Shown one piece after another: positions 15,280 through 22,600 of a stretch of DNA of 64,000 nt; position 1 is the first letter of the stretch, and each line of letters opens with the position of its first letter. The stretch is from NCBI GenBank assembly GCA_029959865.1, contig JASCPE010000005.1, forward strand, positions 114,753 to 178,752. The letters are read 5' to 3'. The position numbers and the translations under genes were made by a program. The stretch is from Microbacteriaceae bacterium PS02070. GTDB lineage: Bacteria > Actinomycetota > Actinomycetes > Actinomycetales > Microbacteriaceae. The notes beneath the pieces were generated by a model. That model did not search any database. It saw only the letters and a list, made by a program, of their open reading frames with translations, and was not told where the DNA came from.

Positions 15280-16113
15280 TTATGAGCGAAGCCCGTCCAG
15301 GAGGAAGGGTGTCACCTCGGTGGGGGACAGGGCCGGGGGGAGGGCTGGCGCCGATCGCACGATGGCGTCGTCCTCGCAGGTGACCCACTGCGCGGCGAGG
15401 AAGGAGCGCGTGAGAACCGGGTCGCTGCCACCGTGACCGCCCTCGTCGAGGTGGCCGTGGTCCGTCGTCACCGCAATCAGCCACTTCTCGTCGGGGTGCG
15501 CGCGGACCCGTTCGTCAACCGCTCCGAGAAGCTCGCCGAGCCGTTCGTCGGTGCGGCGCATCGCCGCACGGTACTCTTCGGACACCCCGCCGTAGACGTG
15601 GCCCGCGAGGTCCACCATGCCGAGGTAGATGAAGCTCGCCCGCGGGCCCGCGCTGCCGAGCGCCATCCGCGACCACGCGACAACTTCGCCGTCCATCCGG
15701 TCATATCCGTACGTCTCGCCGTCTCGGACCATGACCTGATGGCGCCCGGCGCGCTGCGCCTCATCGCGCCACCAGATCACCGGTGCAGGCCCTGCGGGAT
15801 CCGCGAGCGGGAGCCAGCTTGTGGCGGCCCACGTCGTCACTGAGCGGTCGGCGAACCACGCCAGGCTGAGGAAGTCCGGGTAATCGAGAAGGCGGTGGCC
15901 GTGGAAGCTGTTGTCGAACACTCCGTGCTCGGTATGGCTGGCTCCCGTGAGGATCGAGGACCAACCCGGCCCCGAGATGGTGGGCACCTCCATCTCCATG
16001 GCGGCGTAGGCACCGTGATTGATGAACGCCTGCAGCACCGGAGCGTCCTGCCCGGCGCGTGCGTCATCGATACGAAGGCCGTCCAGCCCGATGAGGACCA
16101 CGTGGGTCGTCAT
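15280..16113 (-). CDS. Alkaline-phosphatase-superfamily hydrolase (nucleotide pyrophosphatase/phosphonate type)
   Basis: A 277-residue cytoplasmic enzyme without a signal peptide. The first metal Asp is in LIGLDGLRI (Asp11). The nucleophile region is EVPTISGPGWSSILTG, where Ser47 aligns with the NPP-family Thr. GMVDLAGH and TTDHGHLDEGGHGG supply further Asp/His ligands. NPP, phosphonoacetate hydrolase and phosphodiesterase branches share this fold. It is the last gene of a transporter operon, overlapping the ATPase stop by 4 bp, so it probably acts on the imported compound or a metabolite of it. The substrate is inferred to be a phospho- or phosphono-compound. Confidence 0.82.
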   Translation of the reverse strand: MTTHVVLIGLDGLRIDDARAGQDAPVLQAFINHGAYAAMEMEVPTISGPGWSSILTGASHTEHGVFDNSFHGHRLLDYPDFLSLAWFADRSVTTWAATSWLPLADPAGPAPVIWWRDEAQRAGRHQVMVRDGETYGYDRMDGEVVAWSRMALGSAGPRASFIYLGMVDLAGHVYGGVSEEYRAAMRRTDERLGELLGAVDERVRAHPDEKWLIAVTTDHGHLDEGGHGGSDPVLTRSFLAAQWVTCEDDAIVRSAPALPPALSPTEVTPFLLDGLRS

Positions 16114-17189
16114 CGCGCACTGCCTCGTCGCACATCGATCGTCGCGCCGCGGTGATCGACATCGAGGCGGACTTTTTGCCCGACCGCGAACTTGCGAGCG
16201 GTGCTCGAGGAGACATCGACGCGGACGGGAGAATCGACCCGAGCAAGCTTGACCTCGAGACTTGACATCGCGCCGCGAAGGATGATCGCGGTGACTACGG
16301 CGGTTGCGGATTCGTCTGATCTGACCTCGAGATCCTCCGGTCTGACGAGCACGTCGACCTCGTCTCCCACACCGAATCCCGTCGCGTCGACCGCGAGCGA
16401 AAGGCCGAGCGAGTCGACTCCGCTCGCCGTCACGACGCCGGGCAGGCGGTTGACCACACCGACGAACTCCGCCACGAACGGGCTCGCGGGTCGACGGTAG
16501 ACCTCGTCGGGGGTGCCCAACTGCTCGATCCGTCCCGCGTTCATGACGGCGACGCGATCGGCCATCGTGAGCGCCTCCTCCTGATCGTGCGTCACCATGA
16601 TGGTGGTGGTCCCGCGTTCGCGTTGGAGACGACGGATCTCGTCACGCAGTTGCACACGGACCTTCGCGTCCAACGCGGAAAGGGGCTCATCGAGGAGCAG
16701 CACCCGCGGTTCGATGGCGAACGCGCGCGCGAGCGCAACGCGCTGCTGCTGTCCTCCGGAAAGCTCGTGCGGGTACTTGTCCTTGTGCTCGCTCAGCCCC
16801 ACGATGCCCAGAAGCTCGGCCGCGCGTGCGCGCCGCTCGGACTTCTTCAGACCGCGCACTTTCAAGCCGTAGGCGACGTTCTCGCTCGCGGTGAGGTGAG
16901 GGAAGAGCGAATAGGCCTGAAAGACGATGCCGATCCCGCGACTGGCGGCGCGCTGGCGGGTGATGTCCTTGCCACCCAGAATCACGAGGCCACCGCTCGG
17001 TTGCTCAAAACCAGCGATGATGCGCAGCGCCGTGGTCTTCCCGCACCCCGAGGGCCCGAGAAGTGCCACCAGCTCGCCATCGCCGACGGCCAGGTCGATG
17101 CCGTGGAGCACCGTCTTGTCACCGAAGCTCTTCGTGATCGACGCGAGCTGGACGTCGCCGCCTTTCGTGTCACTGGTGCTGGTGCTCAT
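16110..17189 (-). CDS. ABC importer ATP-binding protein
   Basis: A 359-residue ATPase of the spermidine/iron/aminophosphonate (PotA/PhnT-like) class. Walker A is GPSGCGKTT, the Q-loop lies in GIVFQAYSLF, the signature is LSGGQQQR, and Walker B is RVLLLDEPLSALD. A C-terminal TOBE domain from about residue 240 includes VLVRPEDLEV. The start at 17189 follows GAAGGAAGTGAA and overlaps the second permease stop by 4 bp. It couples ATP hydrolysis to the two adjacent permeases. Confidence 0.93.
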   Translation of the reverse strand: MSTSTSDTKGGDVQLASITKSFGDKTVLHGIDLAVGDGELVALLGPSGCGKTTALRIIAGFEQPSGGLVILGGKDITRQRAASRGIGIVFQAYSLFPHLTASENVAYGLKVRGLKKSERRARAAELLGIVGLSEHKDKYPHELSGGQQQRVALARAFAIEPRVLLLDEPLSALDAKVRVQLRDEIRRLQRERGTTTIMVTHDQEEALTMADRVAVMNAGRIEQLGTPDEVYRRPASPFVAEFVGVVNRLPGVVTASGVDSLGLSLAVDATGFGVGDEVDVLVRPEDLEVRSDESATAVVTAIILRGAMSSLEVKLARVDSPVRVDVSSSTARKFAVGQKVRLDVDHRGATIDVRRGSAR

Positions 17190-18007
17190 TTCACTTCCTT
17201 CTGAGGGGTTCCGGGGCCGATGGCGTTGGCGACAGAACTGCGCCGATGCCCTGCACCGGTGAACAGGCTGAGGAGCGCCCAGGTTCCGACGATGACGATG
17301 AAGGCCATGGCCGCGGCCGCCCGCGGCGCGTTGTTGCCCAGGCCCTGCAGGAACACGGGGAACGTGTTCTGGAGCAGCAGTTGCGCCAGAGCGAACTCGC
17401 CGAGCACGAGTGTGAAGGCCAGCAGGCCACCGGTCACAAGTGCAGAGCGCAGGTTGGGGAGGACCACCGTGAGGAGCGTACGGAGCGGGCCAGCGCCGAG
17501 GCTCGTCGACGCCTGATAGAGCGTTGCGAGGTCCATGGACCGCAATCCCGCGTCCACACTCCGGTAGACGAGCGGCATCGCAAGAATGACGTAGAACGGC
17601 ACGAGCGAGTATTCGCTCGTGAGGAAGGCGGGAAAGATCGGACGGAAGGTGAGGTTCGCGCCATTGACCAGCGCGACGGCCGGCACGACGTAGGGGACAA
17701 CGGATAGTCCTTCGGCAAGCGGAAGCGCCTGGGGGAGACGCAGGTGGAGCCACACCAGGGTCGGAATGATCAGGACGTACAGCCCGAGCGTCGTGAGCAC
17801 CGCGAGCGTCAAGGTGAGGACGAGCTGCTCCATGAAGGCTCGCTCACCCACGGCCTGAGTGACCTGCGCGACGGAGAACGACCCGTCGGTGTCACGGAAA
17901 CCGAAGACCGCGGCTCCGATCAAGGGCACGAACAGGGCAACGGCTGTGATGAGCAGGACGACGACCTGGACTCCGTTGCGCGTGACCGCCGTCGTGAAGG
18001 CGTTCAT
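17186..18007 (-). CDS. ABC importer permease 2
   Basis: A 273-residue inner-membrane permease with about six transmembrane helices. The EAA-type cytoplasmic loop is the LYQASTSLGAGPLRTLLTVV segment, which contacts the ATPase. I start at ATG 18007, which overlaps the first permease stop as ATGA; an ATG 9 bp earlier is possible. It resembles PotC/PhnV-type permeases. Confidence 0.9.
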   Translation of the reverse strand: MNAFTTAVTRNGVQVVVLLITAVALFVPLIGAAVFGFRDTDGSFSVAQVTQAVGERAFMEQLVLTLTLAVLTTLGLYVLIIPTLVWLHLRLPQALPLAEGLSVVPYVVPAVALVNGANLTFRPIFPAFLTSEYSLVPFYVILAMPLVYRSVDAGLRSMDLATLYQASTSLGAGPLRTLLTVVLPNLRSALVTGGLLAFTLVLGEFALAQLLLQNTFPVFLQGLGNNAPRAAAAMAFIVIVGTWALLSLFTGAGHRRSSVANAIGPGTPQKEVK

Positions 18008-18921
18008 CGCAGCCACTTCGCGGTGCGTCGAAGAAGGAACACACGAGCGATCATCGCGACCGCGATGACGCCGATCATGCCGGTCACGAGCGCGGCGCCC
18101 AGCGTCGGGTCGGACAGGACGTTTCCAGCGATGAAGAACCCGATCAGGATCGGGACGAGGTTCGCGCCGCTTCCGGCCAGCGCATAGGCCGTGGCGTACG
18201 CCGCGAAGGCATTGGCGAAGAGAAGGAGAAGAGCGCCGCCGATCGAGGGGGAGAGGATCGGGAGGACGACATCAACGAAGTATCGGATTCGTCCCGCGCC
18301 GAGACTGGTTGCTGACTCGCGCCATTCCTTGCGCACGCCCAAGACGGCCGGGAGCATCAGGACGGCCATCAACGGCGCCTGGAAGTAGAGGTAGACGACG
18401 ACGAGGCCGTTGAACTGAGCGAGGTTGAACATCGCTGCGATGTCGATACCGAGGCCGTCGCGGAGCCACACGGTGAGCATGCCCTGAGCGCCGAGAGTCG
18501 CGATGAACGCGTAAGCCAGCGGAATGCCGCCCTGCTGCGACGCGACGACGGTGAAGGAGAGCATCAGCGACTTGAGCCAGCGCGGACGCTCAATGGTGGC
18601 GAGTGCCCACGCGAGGATGAGCCCGAGGATCCCGCCCAGGACGGAGGTCACGACCGAGAGCCATACGGTGTTGGCAAAGGCCGATGCGTACTGCGGTTCG
18701 CCGAGTTTGGCGAGGGTGGCGAAGGTGAAGTTCCCCTCCGCATCGTGCAGGCTCGTCCAGACGTTCACCAGCACGGGGACGATGAGGAAGATCCCGATGA
18801 ACAGGAAATACGGCGCGGCACCCAGCCACGGAACGACACGGTCCGTGACGCGGGCGAACACGCCACCGGTCGGAGGGGCAGGTGTCTGCCCCTCCGACGC
18901 GGAGGTCGCCGTTGTCGTCAC
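18004..18921 (-). CDS. ABC importer permease 1
   Basis: A 305-residue permease with an N-terminal low-complexity tail (Thr/Ser/Pro-rich, residues 1-20) before six or seven helices. The EAA loop is RESATSLGAGRIRYFVDVVL. GTG at 18921 overlaps the stop of the binding-protein gene by 4 bp (GTGA). It resembles PotB/PhnU-type permeases, and forms the heteromeric channel with permease 2. Confidence 0.9.
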   Translation of the reverse strand: MTTTATSASEGQTPAPPTGGVFARVTDRVVPWLGAAPYFLFIGIFLIVPVLVNVWTSLHDAEGNFTFATLAKLGEPQYASAFANTVWLSVVTSVLGGILGLILAWALATIERPRWLKSLMLSFTVVASQQGGIPLAYAFIATLGAQGMLTVWLRDGLGIDIAAMFNLAQFNGLVVVYLYFQAPLMAVLMLPAVLGVRKEWRESATSLGAGRIRYFVDVVLPILSPSIGGALLLLFANAFAAYATAYALAGSGANLVPILIGFFIAGNVLSDPTLGAALVTGMIGVIAVAMIARVFLLRRTAKWLR

Positions 18922-20057
18922 TGCGTGGCTACCTTCGGGCCCCACTGGTCGACGATGAGCTCGGTTGCCGCGGCACGCTGATCATCGTTCGGGAACTCCA
19001 CCTGGGAGACGATGTCTGCCGGGGGAAGGCCATCGAGGGCCTCCTGGGGCAGGGCGTCGCTGTCGACCAGAGCCTGGTAGCGAGCGGGTACGGCTCCGGA
19101 CTCGGCGTAGATCGCGGCACCCTCATCACTCAGGAGCCACTCCACCCACAGGCGCGCTGCGTTCGGCTGGGGCGAGTCCTTCGTGATCGGCTGCGCGTAG
19201 TAGTTCCCGAAGACGCCGTCCTCAGGAACGGTCACCTGCAGGTCCACGCCGGCGGCTTCGACTTCGCCGCGGTAGCCGAAGTAGTTGTAGTTCCAGTCGA
19301 AGGTGACGGCGGCTTGACCCGTGGAGAGGGCCGCCGCTCCACCGGAGGTGCTGACGAGGTAGCCCTCGTCAGCAAGCTTCGCGAAGAAGTCGATCCCGGG
19401 CTGGATGTCATCCAGGCTGCCGCCGTTCGCGAGAGCCGCCGCGTAGACCGCGCCGAACTGCATTGCACCCTCGCGAGGGTCACCGCCGAGCGAGATCTTG
19501 CCCTTGTACTGCTCGTCCAGCAGGTCCGCGAAGCTCGTCGGGACGTCCACCTGGTTGGCATCGACTCCGATCGACAGGACGCCGAAGTACGCCGCTGCCC
19601 AATTGCCGTCGGGGTCCTTGAGGTTGTCGGGCACCTCGTCGATCGTGGTGGGGGAGTACGGGCTGACGAGGTCCTCGTCAATGGCCGTCTGGGTGAAGGA
19701 CGATCCGATGTCCAGGACGTCGGGGAGGGAGTCCTGCCCGGCGAGGGTGCGGACGGCCTGGAGCTCCTCCGCGCTCGACGCGTCGGGGCTGGATACCTCG
19801 ACGTCCACGCCGAACTTCTCCGTGAACGCATCGAAGGACTTGCCGTAGTTGGCCCAGTCCTCCGGGTAGGCGATCAGGTGGACGTGGCCTTCTTCCTGGG
19901 CGAGCTCGACGATTTCGTCGTACGACTCGCCGATCGTCGCGGGTTCATCGCTGCCACCGCTGGAACATCCAGCCAGCAGCGGCAAGGCGACGGCCAGGCC
20001 GAGCGCGGCGAACCGCGTGACGCGGTGGCGCCGCCGGCTCGTGGTGTGGTGGGACAC
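18918..20057 (-). CDS. ABC importer substrate-binding lipoprotein
   Basis: A 379-residue lipoprotein. A basic N-terminus, hydrophobic core and lipobox LLAGC (Cys at about 31) indicate export and lipid anchoring. The mature part is a type 2 periplasmic-binding fold of the spermidine/putrescine-iron-aminophosphonate group (HLIAYPEDWANYGKSFDAF, then VTFDWNYNYFGY). GTG at 20057 follows GAGGAG. It is the first gene of the transport operon, behind an operator-like palindrome at 20114-20129. The ligand cannot be read from sequence; the neighbouring hydrolase and PLP lyase-type enzyme point to a phosphorylated amine or 2-aminoethylphosphonate. Confidence 0.9.
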   Translation of the reverse strand: MSHHTTSRRRHRVTRFAALGLAVALPLLAGCSSGGSDEPATIGESYDEIVELAQEEGHVHLIAYPEDWANYGKSFDAFTEKFGVDVEVSSPDASSAEELQAVRTLAGQDSLPDVLDIGSSFTQTAIDEDLVSPYSPTTIDEVPDNLKDPDGNWAAAYFGVLSIGVDANQVDVPTSFADLLDEQYKGKISLGGDPREGAMQFGAVYAAALANGGSLDDIQPGIDFFAKLADEGYLVSTSGGAAALSTGQAAVTFDWNYNYFGYRGEVEAAGVDLQVTVPEDGVFGNYYAQPITKDSPQPNAARLWVEWLLSDEGAAIYAESGAVPARYQALVDSDALPQEALDGLPPADIVSQVEFPNDDQRAAATELIVDQWGPKVATQ

Positions 20058-20113
20058 GATCTACTCCTCGGGTGGGTGGGGTGAGGACGGCTCACGCGCG
20101 TCCCCGCGGCGAA

Positions 20114-20129
20114 ACTTGTATGTACATGA
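20114..20129. promoter_or_regulatory. Putative UTRA-regulator operator upstream of ABC operon
   Basis: ACTTGT-ATGT-ACATGA resembles HutC/UTRA-class operators and shares ACTTGT-N4-ACA with the better palindrome at 22371-22386 upstream of the PLP enzyme gene. It lies 57 bp upstream of the binding-protein start, so the adjacent GntR/UTRA protein probably controls both units. Confidence 0.55.
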
Positions 20130-20190
20130 GCGATGCTTGCACACACAGGGTTCCGCGAGGCACCCCTCCCGGGCGGAGTTTACGGAACGT

Positions 20191-20922
20191 TCACACGGCA
20201 GACACGCGCCGGAACGAGGTCTGGAACGTGACGTAGTCCGAGCGGTAACGGTCATCGGAGATTTCCCAGATGACTCCGTCGTCGGTGGCCGAGGTGCGGC
20301 GCACCCGCAAGAGCGGCTGACCGGGTGACACGCCGAGCAGGTTCGCGTCGAGGGCATCCGCGGCGACGGCGTCGAGCTGCTGCTCGATCACCGAGTAGTG
20401 CACGCCGTGCCCGGCCAGATAGTCCGAGATTCCGCCGGAGTCGAGGTCGAAACGCATGAGGAGCGGACCGACGGCGTCCGTGAACGTCGAGCGCTCGACC
20501 ATACAAGGCCGATCGTTGAGCAGCCTCAGCCGGACCATGTCGTACACCCGCTCGCCGACCCCCACCCCCAACCGGGCTGCGGTTTCCGGCGACGCCGGGT
20601 GCATCGAGAAGCTCTGGGTCTGTTGCCCGAAGGAGTATCCGGCCGCGCGTGCCCACTGGGAGAACGGGGTATACGAGTCGGCGCTCTGCGGCACCGGCTG
20701 CGCGCGGACCACAGCCGAGCGGCCCTGCGATCGCTGGACGAAGCCCTGCACGGTGAGGGTCTGGATCGCGTGCCGTACCGGTCCGCGCGAGACCCCCCAC
20801 ACTTCGCGCAGCTGCGCCTCACTGGGCAGGCGCGCTCCGGGCGGATACTCACCCGCCTCGATCGCCTCACGCAGTGACGAGGCGATCTGCTCGTGCAGGG
20901 GCCGCGGATCGGTGCGCGTCAT
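20191..20922 (-). CDS. GntR-family regulator with UTRA domain
   Basis: A 243-residue HutC-subfamily regulator: winged helix at residues 8-72 (LPSEAQLREVWGVSRGPVRHAI) and a UTRA ligand-binding domain at about 90-235 (RVYDMVRLRLLNDRP, then VERSTF). UTRA domains bind small effectors such as sugars, amino acids or phosphonates. It sits between the PLP enzyme gene and the transporter operon on the same strand, and two matching palindromes lie upstream of those two units. This is the likely local repressor, released by the imported substrate. Confidence 0.9.
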   Translation of the reverse strand: MTRTDPRPLHEQIASSLREAIEAGEYPPGARLPSEAQLREVWGVSRGPVRHAIQTLTVQGFVQRSQGRSAVVRAQPVPQSADSYTPFSQWARAAGYSFGQQTQSFSMHPASPETAARLGVGVGERVYDMVRLRLLNDRPCMVERSTFTDAVGPLLMRFDLDSGGISDYLAGHGVHYSVIEQQLDAVAADALDANLLGVSPGQPLLRVRRTSATDDGVIWEISDDRYRSDYVTFQTSFRRVSAV

Positions 20923-20963
20923 GGCGGCCCTCCTCCACGTCGATCAGGTCGGTCTCCAGCCCA

Positions 20964-22316
20964 CTATAGGGACGCTTCGACCTCGGTCAGTGTGTCGTCC
21001 AGGCTCTCCAGGAGTCGGTCCACGTCTTCGGCAGTGCTGACGAGAAGCGGCCGCATCTTGAGTGTGGCGTTGTCCGGGCCGCAGACGGAGATGAGAACGC
21101 GTCGGTCGCGCATGCCGTTGATGACGGCGCCGGCGGCCGCGGTGGCGGGGGTCTTGGTCGCCCGGTCGGTCACCAGCTCAACACCGAAGTACAGTCCGGC
21201 CCCGCGAATGTCTCCGATGAGTGGATGGCGCTCCGCGAGCGTTCGGAAGCCGGCGAGAGCCTGTTCGCCTCGGGCGATGGCGTTCGCTTGGAGTTCCTGC
21301 CCCTGGATGACGTCGAGCACGGCCTGTGCCGCGGCGATCGAGACGGGGTTGCCGCCGAAGGTGTTGAAGTAGGGGACACGTTCGCCGAACGGAGCGAGAA
21401 CGGCTTCAGAAGCCGCGAGCGCCGCCACGGGGATCCCGTTGCCCATCGGCTTTCCCATCGTGACCATGTCGGGGACCACGCCGTGGCGCTGGAAGCCCCA
21501 GAAGGTGTCACCCGTGCGTGCGAAGCCCGGTTGCACCTCATCGGCGATCACCACGGCGCCGTGTCGCCGCGTGACCTCGAAGGCTGCGGCGAGAAGGTCG
21601 GTCGGGTCGACGTAGACCCCGTCGGACGAGAAGATCGAGTCGATCAGCAGCGCAGCCGGCGTGATTCCGTGTCGCCGAAGGTCGGCGAAGGCCCGGTCGA
21701 TGCGGGCCGCGAAGCGCTCGCCGACTCCCTCGGGTCCGCCATCGCGATACGCGTCGGGGGGTGCGACGGTCCGCACGCCAGGGTCCAATGGCTGGCCGGG
21801 CCCCGTCGCCGGGGAGGCTGCTGCAACGAGAGAGGACGTCCCATGATAGGCCTCGTTGGTCACCACGACACCGCGGCCGCCGGTCGCTTCGAACGCGACT
21901 CGGAGTGCAAGGTCGTTTGCCTCCGAACCGGTGCAGACGAACATCGCGCGATCGATCTCGTCCGGAAGGGTGGCAAGCAACTGCTCGGCGTAGGAGACGA
22001 CTCCCTCTCCGAGGTAGCGGGTGTGCGTGTTCAGAGTGGACGCCTGCTTTGTCACCGCCTCCACAACGGCGGGGTTCGCGTGTCCGATGCTCGCGACGTT
22101 GTTATAGCAGTCCAGGTACTCGACGCCGTCGGCGTCATAGAGATGCACGCCCTCGCCGCGCACCAGGTTGAGTGGTCGCTGGTAGAAGAGGCGGTACGAC
22201 GGCCCGAGTGCGCGGTCGCGACGAGCAACGAGGGTGCGTGAGGCAGGGGAAAGGGCTTCCGACTGCGCAGGATCGAAGGAATTCCCCTCCAGGATCGTGG
22301 ATCGCACCGTGTTCAT
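20964..22316 (-). CDS. Class III PLP enzyme, phospho-lyase/aminotransferase type
   Basis: A 450-residue fold-type I PLP enzyme. The pyridoxal-binding lysine is in VTMGKPMGNG, the Asp in VIADEVQPGFARTG, and SGSEANDLALR-like sequence (here TGSEANDLALR) binds phosphate. YLDCYNNVASIGHANP closely follows the AGXT2-like branch that includes ethanolamine-phosphate phospho-lyase and the PbfA-type lyases acting on hydroxy-aminoethylphosphonate. A lyase is therefore as likely as a transaminase. ATG at 22316 follows AGAGAGGTGTCC. The -35-like TTGACA lies inside an operator at 22371-22386. Confidence 0.85.
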   Translation of the reverse strand: MNTVRSTILEGNSFDPAQSEALSPASRTLVARRDRALGPSYRLFYQRPLNLVRGEGVHLYDADGVEYLDCYNNVASIGHANPAVVEAVTKQASTLNTHTRYLGEGVVSYAEQLLATLPDEIDRAMFVCTGSEANDLALRVAFEATGGRGVVVTNEAYHGTSSLVAAASPATGPGQPLDPGVRTVAPPDAYRDGGPEGVGERFAARIDRAFADLRRHGITPAALLIDSIFSSDGVYVDPTDLLAAAFEVTRRHGAVVIADEVQPGFARTGDTFWGFQRHGVVPDMVTMGKPMGNGIPVAALAASEAVLAPFGERVPYFNTFGGNPVSIAAAQAVLDVIQGQELQANAIARGEQALAGFRTLAERHPLIGDIRGAGLYFGVELVTDRATKTPATAAAGAVINGMRDRRVLISVCGPDNATLKMRPLLVSTAEDVDRLLESLDDTLTEVEASL

Positions 22317-22370
22317 GGACACCTCTCTGACGTCTGTGCCGACGGGTCCAGTGTTGAACGTGGCGCGAAT

Positions 22371-22386
22371 ACTTGTCAATACAAGT
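22371..22386. promoter_or_regulatory. Palindromic operator upstream of PLP enzyme gene
   Basis: ACTTGT-CAAT-ACAAGT is a perfect 6-bp-arm palindrome. Read on the minus strand it contains TTGACA, a consensus -35, so repressor binding would block RNA polymerase. It matches the site at 20114-20129 in its left arm and in ACA. The rest of the 22317-22600 gap carries the topA promoter region, where I see no further clear signal. Confidence 0.65.
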
Positions 22387-22600
22387 AACATTCTGGTTAC
22401 TCAACGGTCATGCGGTTGCGGCCCCCTCGTGTCATGGATGATGCGGAGGGAATCCGCTCCGACGTGTCGCGTCAGGACACCGCGGCCACGTCGCGTCGCC
22501 CGGGATGTGCGCCGAAAGCGAACCCGAGCGCTAGCCGTGCACTTCCCAGCGCCGCACTACTCCGCGGTGTGTATGGTGTGCAACGTAAGAAAGGACCCCA

